Positions 1-7,567 of a stretch of 15,616 bases of DNA are shown here, in pieces (within the stretch, counting starts at the first letter, position 1; each line of letters begins with the position of its first letter). Source of the stretch: Ignavibacteria bacterium UBA6688 (GTDB lineage Bacteria > Bacteroidota > Ignavibacteria > UBA10030); assembly GCA_002454845.1 (NCBI GenBank), contig DKJQ01000361.1, positions 1-15,616 on the forward strand, read 5' to 3'. Below the pieces are notes generated by a model that was not told the DNA's origin, did no database searches, and saw nothing but the letters and a program-made list of their open reading frames with translations. Made by a program: the position numbers and the translations under genes.

Positions 1-127
1 GCGAATATTCGCGTCGATTCGTGGGAGATCTTGTCGTGGGACATGCTCCAAGTATTTTGAAGATCTGGCATTAAGGGTCCGGGGAGCTTTATTGAACGCC
101 AGCGCACGATGATCTCTACATAATACG

Positions 128-1228
128 ATGAAGATCAAAGCAGCGGTGTTTTACAAACCGAACACTCCGTTTCAGATCGAAACACTCGATCTTGCAAAGC
201 CGCGTTCGGGCGAAGTGCTGGTGAGGGTTGGTGCCGTCGGGGTGTGTCACAGCGACTGGCATGTGATGACCGGAGCAACTCCTCATCCTGTTCCATGCGT
301 TGTGGGCCATGAGGGGGCGGGCACTGTTGAGACGGTCGGCGCTGGTGTCAACCGTGTGCGGGTTGGCGATCATGTGGCGTTGAATTGGGCTCCGAACTGC
401 GGCACGTGCTTCTACTGTATGAACGGTCGCCCGAGCCTTTGCGCAACCTATGTCGGGCCGATCTGGGCCGGAACCATGATGGATGGAACGACGAGGCTTT
501 CAAAAGACGGAACTCCGGTCTACCATTTTTCCAGTCTCGCCTGTTTTGCGGAATATGCCGTCGTGCCTCAGGAATGCTGTGTGCCGATCAGAAACGAGGT
601 CCCGCTCCCCATTGCAGCTCTGATCGGTTGTGCGGTCACCACAGGGGTGGGGGCTGTCCTGAACACTGCCCGTGTGAAAAAAGGGAGCAGTGTTGTCGTC
701 TATGGTGCAGGGGGTGTTGGTCTGAGCATCATTCTCGGTGCCCGCTACGCGGCGGCCGACCGTATCATCGCGATCGACCGGACAACCGCCAAGCGTGAAA
801 TTGCTCTTCGTTGCGGAGCGACCGATTTTCTTCCGGCGGATGAGCGTACGGTTTCACAGATCCAATCTCTGACAGAGGGGAGGGGAGCAGATTACGTTTT
901 CGAGGCGATCGGCCTCCCCATGGTTCAGGAGGAATGTCTCCACGCTGCCCGGCCGGGTGGAACGATCGTCCTGGCGGGCATTTCCCCCGTAGGCAGCAAC
1001 ACGAATCTTCCGGGGGCCATCATCACCCGCCAGGAGAAGACGATCATGGGTTCGTACTATGGTACAGCAAACACGTCTGCGGATTTTCCACTCTATGCCG
1101 ATCTCTACCTTCAGGGAAAGTTGACCCTGGATCTCCTTATTTCGAAACAATATTCTCTCGATCGCATCAATGAAGCGTATGCAGATATGCTCACCGGTGA
1201 TGGTGGAAGAGGAGTAGTTGTGTTCTAG
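128..1228 (+). CDS. Zinc-dependent alcohol dehydrogenase (MDR superfamily)
   Basis: A 366-residue medium-chain dehydrogenase/reductase, expected to oxidise an alcohol (or reduce an aldehyde) with NAD in the cytoplasm. The N-terminal GroES-like domain carries the catalytic zinc set C40, H61-E62 (motif GHEGAG) and C168. The structural zinc site C91, C94, C97 and C105 is complete. The Rossmann domain has GAGGVG at 193-198 and an acidic D217 at the end of the second strand, which in this family favours NAD over NADP. Length is normal and it resembles the class III/NDMA-type branch more than short-loop ADHs. The ATG was chosen because the family-typical IKAAV strand follows it directly; no clear Shine-Dalgarno sequence precedes it. 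It is followed after 57 bp by the amidohydrolase gene. The substrate cannot be read from the sequence. Confidence 0.93.
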   Translation: MKIKAAVFYKPNTPFQIETLDLAKPRSGEVLVRVGAVGVCHSDWHVMTGATPHPVPCVVGHEGAGTVETVGAGVNRVRVGDHVALNWAPNCGTCFYCMNGRPSLCATYVGPIWAGTMMDGTTRLSKDGTPVYHFSSLACFAEYAVVPQECCVPIRNEVPLPIAALIGCAVTTGVGAVLNTARVKKGSSVVVYGAGGVGLSIILGARYAAADRIIAIDRTTAKREIALRCGATDFLPADERTVSQIQSLTEGRGADYVFEAIGLPMVQEECLHAARPGGTIVLAGISPVGSNTNLPGAIITRQEKTIMGSYYGTANTSADFPLYADLYLQGKLTLDLLISKQYSLDRINEAYADMLTGDGGRGVVVF

Positions 1229-1285
1229 TCAAAGAACGTACTTCCACTCCTGCAATGTGAAAAACAATCTCTGAAGGAGGCTCGT

Positions 1286-2968
1286 ATGCCGGTTCGTCAG
1301 TGGTTCGTAGCTTTTCTATTTCTCACCTTCGTGAGCTGTTCCCCCGTCAAGGAGTATGACGTGGTCATCCGCAATGGTACGCTGTACGACGGCAGCGGGG
1401 GAGCCCCGACACTCACTGACCTGGCCATCAACGGTGACAGGATCGAGGCGATCGGGAAATTGGGGAATGTTCGTGGTAGGACGGAGATCGATGCGACCGG
1501 ACTTGCCGTAGCGCCGGGTTTCATCAATATGCTCAGTTGGGCAACCGAATCGTTGATCGAAGATGGAAAATCGCAAAGCGATATCCGACAAGGGGTGACA
1601 CTCGAGGTATTCGGTGAAGGATGGTCCATGGGACCTCTGAACGACGCGATGAAGAAAGAGATGGTAGAACAACAGGGCGATATCAAATTTCCCATCGAAT
1701 GGACAACTCTTGGTGAGTATCTGGAATACCTCGAGAAGCGGGGCATCTCGACCAATATCGCTTCCTTCATTGGCGCAACCACCGTCCGGATTCATGAGAT
1801 GGGTTTCGAAGACCGTCCGCCGAAGCCTGAGGAGCTGGAACGGATGCGCGGGTTGGTGAAACAGGCGATGGAGGAGGGTGCCCTGGGGGTGGGGTCATCG
1901 CTGATTTACGCACCGGCGTTCTACGCGAAAACTCCCGAGCTCATCGAACTTTGCAAGGTGGCTGCTCCGTTTGGAGGGATGTACATCTCTCATATACGGA
2001 GCGAAGGGAATCGGCTGCTCGAAGCGATTGATGAGTTGGTCACCATCGCACGGGAAGCAAAGATCCCGGCGGAGATCTACCATCTGAAGGCTGCCGGCCA
2101 GCCGAACTGGGAGAAGATGGATGCGGTGATTCAAAAGATCGATGAGGCGCGGGCTCAGGGGTTAAGGATCACCGCCGATATGTATACATACACCGCCGGA
2201 GCGACCGGACTTGACGCGGCAATGCCGCCGTGGGTTCAGGAAGGGGGATTGAAGGAATGGATCAAACGGCTGAAGGATCCCGCCATCCGCGCACGCGTAA
2301 GGAAAGAGATGACGACCCCGACGGACGCCTGGGAAAACCTGTACCTCGCCGCCGGTTCGCCGAAGAATGTATTGTTGGTGGGGTTCAAGCAGGATAGCCT
2401 TAAGTATTTGACGGGCAAGACGCTTGCAGAGGTAGCCGCGATGAGGCGGAAATCCGTCGAGGAAACAGCGATGGATCTGGTGATCGACGACGATACGAGG
2501 GTCGGGACAGTCTATTTCCTGATGTCGGAGGAGAATGTCGGAAAACAGATCGCGCTCCCATGGGTCAGCTTCGGTTCCGATGCAGAGTCCCTCGCTCCGG
2601 AGGGGGCTTTTGTGAAATCGAATCCCCATCCAAGGGCCTACGGAAATTTTGCGCGGTTGCTCGGGAAGTACGCGCGTGAGGAAAAGGTCATCTCGCTGGA
2701 AGAGGCGGTCCGCCGGTTGACAACGCTCCCGGCCGGGAACCTTGCCATCAAGGAACGGGGCGCTCTGGTTCCGGGGCACTACGCGGATGTCGTTGTCTTT
2801 GACCCCGGGACCGTCACCGACCATGCGACCTTTGACAAGCCGCATCAATACGCGACCGGGATGGTGCATGTGTTCGTGAATGGCAAGCAGGTATTGAGGG
2901 AGGGGGAGCACACGGGAGAGAAACCGGGCAGAGTCGTACGGGGGCCGGGATGGGTGGCCAGACAGTGA
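1286..2968 (+). CDS. N-acyl-D-amino-acid deacylase family amidohydrolase, exported, variant metal site
   Basis: A 560-residue amidohydrolase-superfamily protein resembling D-aminoacylase/N-acyl-D-glutamate deacylase, which hydrolyse N-acyl-D-amino acids. A GAAGGAGG ribosome site supports the ATG. The N-terminus is hydrophobic and ends in FVSC (C18), a lipobox-like site with an atypical Phe, so it is probably a lipoprotein or at least exported. The small beta-domain (24-75) and the barrel follow. Later metal ligands appear intact: H235 (ISHIRSE), H265 (IYHLK, 30 residues on, the same spacing as in D-aminoacylase) and D431 (FGSDAES). The usual HxH after PGFID is replaced by L83-S84-W85 in PGFINMLSW, and the GNCG cysteine is lost in FGEGWSMG (109-116). 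The family assignment is firm; the actual substrate and catalytic competence are uncertain. Confidence 0.88.
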   Translation: MPVRQWFVAFLFLTFVSCSPVKEYDVVIRNGTLYDGSGGAPTLTDLAINGDRIEAIGKLGNVRGRTEIDATGLAVAPGFINMLSWATESLIEDGKSQSDIRQGVTLEVFGEGWSMGPLNDAMKKEMVEQQGDIKFPIEWTTLGEYLEYLEKRGISTNIASFIGATTVRIHEMGFEDRPPKPEELERMRGLVKQAMEEGALGVGSSLIYAPAFYAKTPELIELCKVAAPFGGMYISHIRSEGNRLLEAIDELVTIAREAKIPAEIYHLKAAGQPNWEKMDAVIQKIDEARAQGLRITADMYTYTAGATGLDAAMPPWVQEGGLKEWIKRLKDPAIRARVRKEMTTPTDAWENLYLAAGSPKNVLLVGFKQDSLKYLTGKTLAEVAAMRRKSVEETAMDLVIDDDTRVGTVYFLMSEENVGKQIALPWVSFGSDAESLAPEGAFVKSNPHPRAYGNFARLLGKYAREEKVISLEEAVRRLTTLPAGNLAIKERGALVPGHYADVVVFDPGTVTDHATFDKPHQYATGMVHVFVNGKQVLREGEHTGEKPGRVVRGPGWVARQ

Positions 2969-3034
2969 ACTACCCCCCAAGCACTTCCCAGGGACGTTCA
3001 TGAATCTCCAGAACGATATACCGGAGGTTGGCTG

Positions 3035-3784
3035 ATGGAACCGGCTTCGGTTCTCTTGATAGCGCTTCTGATTCTTGTCGTTGCGGCACTGTATTCTTCC
3101 GTCGGGCACGGTGGCGCGTCGGGCTACCTGGCCGTACTTTCGTTCTTCGCCCTGACCCCGGCGGTCATGTCATCAACCGCCCTTGTCCTGAATGTGTTGG
3201 TTGCGGGCATCGGTACCATCTCGTTTCTCCGGGCCGGGCATTTCTCCTTCAGGCGTTCATGGCCGTTCATTGTTCTATCGGTCCCTGCTGCATTCTTCGG
3301 TGGTTTGATGAAGGTCACGGATGACATTTTCTTTCTTCTCCTCTCCGGGGTGCTGTTAGTGGCTGCATACCGTCTCGCCGTTGGGCGCCAGTCAGGGAGT
3401 CTTGACGCGGACATTCGAACTCCATCCCCTGCAGTTGCGCTCCCCGTAGGTGCTGGGATCGGCCTTCTCTCGGGAGTGGTGGGAGTGGGGGGAGGGATAT
3501 TTCTCAGTCCGATGGCGATGCTCTTCCACTGGGCAACTGCCAAGCAAACGGCGGCACTTTCTGCCTTCTTCATCGTGGTGAATTCGTTAGCCGGGCTTGC
3601 CGGAAGGATGGCAAGAGGCGGGATCGCGCTCGAGGGCCTGGCCCCTCTCGTCCTGGCGGCATTTCTTGGGGGCTTGATCGGTTCGTACTTTGGCGCCAAT
3701 AAGTTTTCGAGTCTCCTGCTCCGGCGACTTCTTGCCCTGGTTCTTCTCACTGCCGCGGTAAAGCTCATCTATGCATCGCTTTAG
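3035..3784 (+). CDS. TauE/SafE-family membrane permease (anion/sulfite exporter type)
   Basis: A 249-residue polytopic inner-membrane protein of the TauE/SafE (DUF81) family, whose members move sulfite, sulfoacetate or other small organic anions. It has the internal duplication typical of the family: glycine-rich motifs SSVGHGGASGYLAVL in the first half (about 22-36) and GVVGVGGGIFLSPM in the second half (about 148-161), each just before or within a membrane helix. About eight hydrophobic segments are visible, with a basic loop (AVGRQSG) in the middle. Length is normal. An ATACCGGAGG ribosome site lies close upstream of the ATG. It follows the amidohydrolase by 66 bp, probably in the same transcript. 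Its substrate is not indicated by the context. The stop codon abuts the inverted-repeat element at 3785. Confidence 0.88.
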   Translation: MEPASVLLIALLILVVAALYSSVGHGGASGYLAVLSFFALTPAVMSSTALVLNVLVAGIGTISFLRAGHFSFRRSWPFIVLSVPAAFFGGLMKVTDDIFFLLLSGVLLVAAYRLAVGRQSGSLDADIRTPSPAVALPVGAGIGLLSGVVGVGGGIFLSPMAMLFHWATAKQTAALSAFFIVVNSLAGLAGRMARGGIALEGLAPLVLAAFLGGLIGSYFGANKFSSLLLRRLLALVLLTAAVKLIYASL

Positions 3785-3945
3785 CAGGCCGTTGAAAAAG
3801 GAAAAAGAAATGCCACAAAGGCCGGAGGCGTACTGACTGAAGGATGCGTTAGCATCCTTCTAAATCATAGCACGCTACGCGTGCTTCATCAGTAGGCATC
3901 CGGCTGTGCCTTTGTGGCAAAGAAAAATAGTTTTTCAACAACCTG
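3785..3945. repeat. Cloverleaf-type inverted repeat (REP/MITE-like element)
   Basis: The outer termini are imperfect inverted repeats: CAGGCCGTTGAAAAA at 3785-3799 against TTTTTCAACAACCTG at 3931-3945 (13 of 15 pair). Inside, TGCCACAAAGG (3811-3821) pairs exactly with 3909-3919, and CCGGA plus TACTGA (3822-3836) pair with 3889-3903 with small mismatches. Two perfect hairpins sit in the centre: AAGGATGC/GCATCCTT with loop GTTA (3840-3859) and AGCACGC/GCGTGCT with loop TAC (3869-3885). The whole could fold as a three-way junction. There is no ORF of note. The architecture suits a non-autonomous mobile palindromic element. It may also act as a bidirectional terminator between the exporter and the paa genes. 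Copy number cannot be judged from one window. Confidence 0.8.
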
Positions 3946-3979
3946 TTAGGATTGGTTGGGGTCGCAGAGAGGGCGTGAG

Positions 3980-4012
3980 TTTACTTCAGTCTCAAAAATC
4001 ACTATATTTTTG
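3980..4012 (+). promoter_or_regulatory. Candidate promoter for the paaABC operon
   Basis: TTTACT (3980-3985) and TATATT (4003-4008) are separated by exactly 17 bp in an AT-rich patch that stands out from its GC-rich surroundings. The overlapping TATTTTTG (4005-4012) also matches the Bacteroidota -7 consensus TAnnTTTG. It lies about 45 bp upstream of the paaA start and just after the inverted repeat, where a new transcript would be expected. No operator for a phenylacetate repressor was recognised. Confidence 0.5.
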
Positions 4013-4054
4013 CAAATAGATCCTGTCACAAAATCGGAAAAAGCGGAACGTTGA

Positions 4055-5002
4055 ATGCGAGAAAAAACGAGCGAAGATAAGTTGGCGGAGTTTGAGGAAC
4101 GTGTCGGCCGGGGTGAAAAAGTTGAGTCAGGGGATTGGATGCCGGACGACTACCGGAAGAACCTGATCCGGATGATCAGTCAGCATGCTCACAGCGAAAT
4201 CGTGGGCCAGCTGCCGGAGGGGAAGTGGATACCGTACGCTCCCGGTTTCCGGCGCAAACTCACCTTGATTGCCAAAGTGCAGGATGAAGCGGGGCATGGC
4301 CAGCTCCTGTATCGCGCGGCCGAGACGCTTGGCAAGTCAAGGGAAGATATGATGTCTGAGCTTCTCGCCGGGAAAGCAAAGTATTCCAACGTTTTCAACT
4401 ACCCCACGCCGACGTGGGCGGATGTCGGGGTGATCGGCTGGCTTGTCGACACAGCCGCCGTGATCAACCAAACGATGCTCGCGCAAAGTTCCTATGGGCC
4501 GTACGGCCGCGCGATGAAGCGCATTTGCTATGAAGAATCGTTTCACATCAAGCAGGGATACGATGCTATCGTAGCGCTTGCGAAAGGGACTCCGGAGCAG
4601 AGGGCGATGGCGCAGGATTCCATCAACCGCTGGTGGTACCCGACGCTGATGATGTCCGGTCCCCCCGACTCTCTTTCTGTGCACTCGCAGCTCGCGATGA
4701 AATGGAAAATCAAGTCCAAATCGAACGAACAGGTGCGGCAGGAATTCGTGGACCATATCGTGCCGCAGATCCGTGCCCTTGGCTTTGAGGTTCCCGATCC
4801 GGACTGCCGATTCGACGATGCCACCGGTCATCACCGCTATACCCAGCCGGATTGGGATGAATTGAGACGCGTCGTCAACGGAGACGGCCCATGCAATGCC
4901 GAGCGTCTCGCGGTGCGACAGAAAGCTCATGATGAGGGACGATGGGTGAGGGAAGCCCTGGCGGCGCACCATGACAAACAAAGCAAAAACGCGGCTGCCT
5001 GA
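4055..5002 (+). CDS. paaA: 1,2-phenylacetyl-CoA epoxidase, catalytic subunit A
   Basis: A 315-residue ferritin-like diiron oxygenase subunit. With PaaB, PaaC and the reductase PaaE it converts phenylacetyl-CoA to the ring-1,2-epoxide, the key oxygen-dependent step of aerobic phenylacetate breakdown in the cytoplasm. The expected iron ligands are visible: E48 (HAHSE), E78 and H81 (QDEAGH), D132 (WLVD), E161 and H164 (EESFH). Length is close to that of known PaaA proteins, and the C-terminal segment with DPDCRFDDATGHH is family-typical. The ATG was chosen because the alignable region starts soon after it; the ribosome site is weak (GCGGAAC). It heads the paaABC run and is separated from paaB by 79 bp. 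The assignment is firm because PaaB and PaaC follow. Confidence 0.96.
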   Translation: MREKTSEDKLAEFEERVGRGEKVESGDWMPDDYRKNLIRMISQHAHSEIVGQLPEGKWIPYAPGFRRKLTLIAKVQDEAGHGQLLYRAAETLGKSREDMMSELLAGKAKYSNVFNYPTPTWADVGVIGWLVDTAAVINQTMLAQSSYGPYGRAMKRICYEESFHIKQGYDAIVALAKGTPEQRAMAQDSINRWWYPTLMMSGPPDSLSVHSQLAMKWKIKSKSNEQVRQEFVDHIVPQIRALGFEVPDPDCRFDDATGHHRYTQPDWDELRRVVNGDGPCNAERLAVRQKAHDEGRWVREALAAHHDKQSKNAAA

Positions 5003-5081
5003 ACGGGAGGCGGTGTTCCCAACTCCGTTGTGTTTTCCGGCTCAAGGCAGAATCCTCCCAACAAAGTAGAAACGGATTCGC

Positions 5082-5363
5082 ATGGACACCCAGTGGGAAA
5101 CATATGAAGTGTTCCATCAGTCACGCAGGGGTGAACCGCACAGCTATGTCGGCTCCGTCCACGCCCCCGACCCGCAAATGGCCCTGCAGCTTGCGCGTGA
5201 TCAGTTCGCCCGCCGGCTCAAATGCGTCAGTCTTTGGGTCGTCCGCTCCGCCGATATCACGGGAACGGATTATCAAGACAACGATTTCTTTGCCCAGGTC
5301 ACCGATAAGAGTTATCGTGATCCGAAGGCATTTGATGCTCCTGACAGGCTTCAGCCGGAATGA
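5082..5363 (+). CDS. paaB: 1,2-phenylacetyl-CoA epoxidase, subunit B
   Basis: A 93-residue small subunit of the phenylacetyl-CoA epoxidase. It has no catalytic residues of its own; in the family it bridges PaaAC dimers and is needed for full activity. The sequence opens with WETYEVFHQSRRGEPHSYVG, the hallmark of PaaB, followed by VHAPDPQMALQLARD and an LWVVRSADI segment. Length matches the family. The ATG lies 79 bp after the paaA stop with only a weak ribosome site. The stop codon overlaps the paaC start (ATGA, 5360-5363), which indicates translational coupling. Confidence 0.95.
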   Translation: MDTQWETYEVFHQSRRGEPHSYVGSVHAPDPQMALQLARDQFARRLKCVSLWVVRSADITGTDYQDNDFFAQVTDKSYRDPKAFDAPDRLQPE

Positions 5364-6160
5364 GCCTTTCGCTTCCCTCCCATATCCCCCGCGAAACCTT
5401 CATACGGTTTCTTCTGGCCCAGGCGGACGACGAGCTTGTTCTCGGTCACCGCGACTCGGAGTGGACAGGACACGCGCCGATTCTCGAGGAGGACATCGCG
5501 TTTTCGAACATCGCTCAGGATGAAATCGGTCACTCGCTTGTCTGGTTGACGCTCCATGAACAATTGACCGGCCGGACTCCGGACGAGATGGGATTTGAAC
5601 GGATCGCGTCTGAATTCCGATGCTGCCGGTTCGTGGAGTACCCGAAGGGTGATTTTGCTTATACCGTCGTCCGCCAGTATCTGTTCGATGTTGCAGAACA
5701 GGTCCGCCTGGAGTCGTTCCTCGAAAGTTCGTTCGGGCCGTTCAAGGACACCGCGGAGAAACTGCTCAGGGAGGAAATGTACCATTTGCTTCATTCCTCC
5801 TCATTGGTCGAGCGCCTGGGTGACGCGACGGATGAGAGCCATCGTCGCATGCAGGCTGCCGTGGATGCCGCATTTCCCCAGTCGCTTGGTATGTTCGAAC
5901 AACTCGAAGGAGAAGAGGGGCTGACGGAAGGTGGGGTTTTTCCGGGGAACCGGACCTTGCGATCCCGGTGGCTGAAGCGGGTGGTCCCGTTTTTGCGGAA
6001 GGTCTCTCTTGCTTTGCCCGTGAAGGGAGAGAACGAACATTGCACGATTCTGTGCCCGATCGACGATGGTGGACGGAAGGGGATGCACACGGCGCACCTG
6101 GACGATCTCATCAACGATATGCAGCAGGTCTATCGGCTCGCTCCCGGGCCGAATTGGTGA
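5360..6160 (+). CDS. paaC: 1,2-phenylacetyl-CoA epoxidase, structural subunit C
   Basis: A 266-residue ferritin-like helical subunit that pairs with PaaA in the epoxidase core; in the family it is structural and lacks a working iron centre. The motif QDEIGH (53-58) follows the helix DDELVLGHRDSEWTGHAP (23-40), and VRLESFLESS with EEMYHLLHSS follow later in the chain. These are typical PaaC landmarks. Length is slightly above the usual 250. The ATG overlaps the paaB stop by 4 bp, so the start is well set. After it the expected paaD and paaE do not follow directly; a broken lipoprotein gene and a slipin gene come first. Confidence 0.95.
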   Translation: MSLSLPSHIPRETFIRFLLAQADDELVLGHRDSEWTGHAPILEEDIAFSNIAQDEIGHSLVWLTLHEQLTGRTPDEMGFERIASEFRCCRFVEYPKGDFAYTVVRQYLFDVAEQVRLESFLESSFGPFKDTAEKLLREEMYHLLHSSSLVERLGDATDESHRRMQAAVDAAFPQSLGMFEQLEGEEGLTEGGVFPGNRTLRSRWLKRVVPFLRKVSLALPVKGENEHCTILCPIDDGGRKGMHTAHLDDLINDMQQVYRLAPGPNW

Positions 6161-6228
6161 AGTTGGATTTTACTCGATGAGGGAGAGGGTGTTGTTCATC
6201 GTAGGGTTCTTAAAAGGAGGGTTGACCT

Positions 6229-6618
6229 GTGAGACTTGTTCTCCTGCTTGTTGTTGCTACGTTGACCCTGAATGCGTGCGGCGCTTCGGGTGAAGGGTCG
6301 AGAGCCTCGCTGGCAAAGGACGTCCTGCTCGCGGAGGAAATCGCGCAGAGCAGCGCGGTCACCGCGTACGATGCCGTGAGGCTGCGTCGTCCTGGCTTTC
6401 TGCAGACGCGCGGGCCCAAATCCATGTACGCTTCATCCCGCTCGTCGGTTCGGCCGTCGGTGTACCTGAACGGTGTCTATCATGGACAGCTGGAGACGCT
6501 GAATACCATTGGCGCCGTGGAGGTTCAGGAGATCCGGTAAATTGACGCAAAAGATGCGACCCTGTTATACGGTACGGGACATGTCGCTGGTGTGATTATG
6601 GTGATCACCAGGCGTTAA
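6229..6618 (+). pseudogene. Small lipoprotein with TonB-plug-like end, interrupted by TAA
   Basis: The intact reading frame from GTG 6229 to TAA 6540 gives 103 residues. It has a strong ribosome site (AAAAGGAGGG, 6212-6221), a hydrophobic signal and the lipobox LNAC (C17). Its last part reads as the start of a TonB-dependent-receptor plug motif (PSVYLNGVYHGQLETLNTI, VEVQEIR). After the TAA the same frame continues for 25 codons with DATLLYGTGHVAGVIMVITR, the expected second half of that motif, before a TAA at 6616-6618. Proteins of this small lipoprotein type, as I recall them, usually carry an aromatic residue at the stop position (EIRY...), so a single base change TAC or TAT to TAA would explain it. 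The gene is therefore probably recently broken, unless the stop is a sequencing error or is read through. Role unknown; likely outer-membrane associated. Confidence 0.72.
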
Positions 6619-6700
6619 TCCCGGGGCGCCCCGCATCAGGTGCGTGTGCATTCGATCAAGAGGCAACTCTCTCTCACGGTAGTTACCCTGGAGGAATTTC

Positions 6701-7567
6701 ATGGCTACGCTCATCGTTAGCACCCTCGTTCTCTTTATTTTCTTCCTCGGTATTCGGATCGTTCGCCCCACCCATCGCGCACTCGTGGAGCGCCTGGGGA
6801 AATATCACCGCTTCGCCCAGCCCGGGTTCCATTGGATTATCCCCGTGATTGACCGGATGTTTCAGATCGAAATCACCGAGCAAATGGTGGATGCCGAGCC
6901 CCAGGAGATTATCACCAACGACAACCTCAACGCCAGAGTCGATGCGCAAATCTATTTTAAGGTCAAGAGCGATGATGAGAACGTCAAGGCATCGCAATAC
7001 AACGTCAGCAACTATCGGATCCAGATCGTGAATCTTGCGCGGACGACCCTGAGAAATATCATCGGAACGCTCACCCTCAAGTCGGCCAACAGCGAGCGGG
7101 GAAAAATCAATACGGAATTGCAGAGGACCCTCCGGGAGGAAACCGGAAAATGGGGACTGGAGATCGTCCGGGCGGAATTAAAGGAGATCGATCCCCCGAA
7201 AGACGTGCAGGAGACGATGAACAAGATCGTCAAGGCGGAGAATGAGAAACTTGCAGCCGTCGACTTCGCCACGGCGGCCGAGACCGTGGCGGATGGCACC
7301 AAGCGATCGGAGATCAAGAAAGCTGAGGGAATCAAGCGGGCCAACATTCTTGAGGCCGAAGGGGAAGCGGAAGCGATCCGCCTGGTCAATGAGGCGGCGG
7401 AGAAGTATTTCGTCGGCAATGCGCAGGTCCTGCGAAAACTGGAAGCGGTTGAGAAATCCCTCGCCAATAATGCAAAAGTCGTGATCCCCGGCAATACGGA
7501 ATTGGTGAATGTCATCGGCGACCTTGCCGGCCTGGTTCCCATGAAAGGTGTCCAGAAGACGAAATGA
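6701..7567 (+). CDS. Slipin / SPFH (band 7, stomatin-like) membrane protein
   Basis: A 288-residue stomatin-type protein. One hydrophobic segment at residues 2-20 anchors it in the inner membrane. It is followed by the SPFH domain (about 20-185), with RPTHRALVERLGKYHR, PGFHWIIPVIDR and EPQEIITNDNLNARVDAQI. A charged Ala/Glu/Lys-rich coiled coil follows (about 175-240; EAEGEAEAIRLVNEAAEKYF). Such proteins oligomerise into membrane microdomain scaffolds and often partner an NfeD protein, but no nfeD gene is here. The ATG is supported by CTGGAGGAA. The stop overlaps the paaD start (ATGA, 7564-7567), so the two are probably translated together. HflK/HflC is a less likely alternative because only a single copy is present and no HflX or HflC partner is seen. 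Confidence 0.93.
   Translation: MATLIVSTLVLFIFFLGIRIVRPTHRALVERLGKYHRFAQPGFHWIIPVIDRMFQIEITEQMVDAEPQEIITNDNLNARVDAQIYFKVKSDDENVKASQYNVSNYRIQIVNLARTTLRNIIGTLTLKSANSERGKINTELQRTLREETGKWGLEIVRAELKEIDPPKDVQETMNKIVKAENEKLAAVDFATAAETVADGTKRSEIKKAEGIKRANILEAEGEAEAIRLVNEAAEKYFVGNAQVLRKLEAVEKSLANNAKVVIPGNTELVNVIGDLAGLVPMKGVQKTK

Noticed and set aside
1..127. Possible C-terminal end of an upstream gene and a 12-bp palindrome GCGAATATTCGC at the window edge
   Set aside because: Three short open frames end here (stops near 60, 74 and 110) and none is recognisable; the palindrome is cut off from its context, so neither can be supported.
2162..3109. Minus-strand open frame of 315 codons
   Set aside because: Antisense of the amidohydrolase gene; no recognisable protein features.
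5005..5059. GGGAGG/CCTCCC inverted pair in the paaA-paaB gap
   Set aside because: Only 6 bp with a loop of over 40 bases; not distinguishable from chance.
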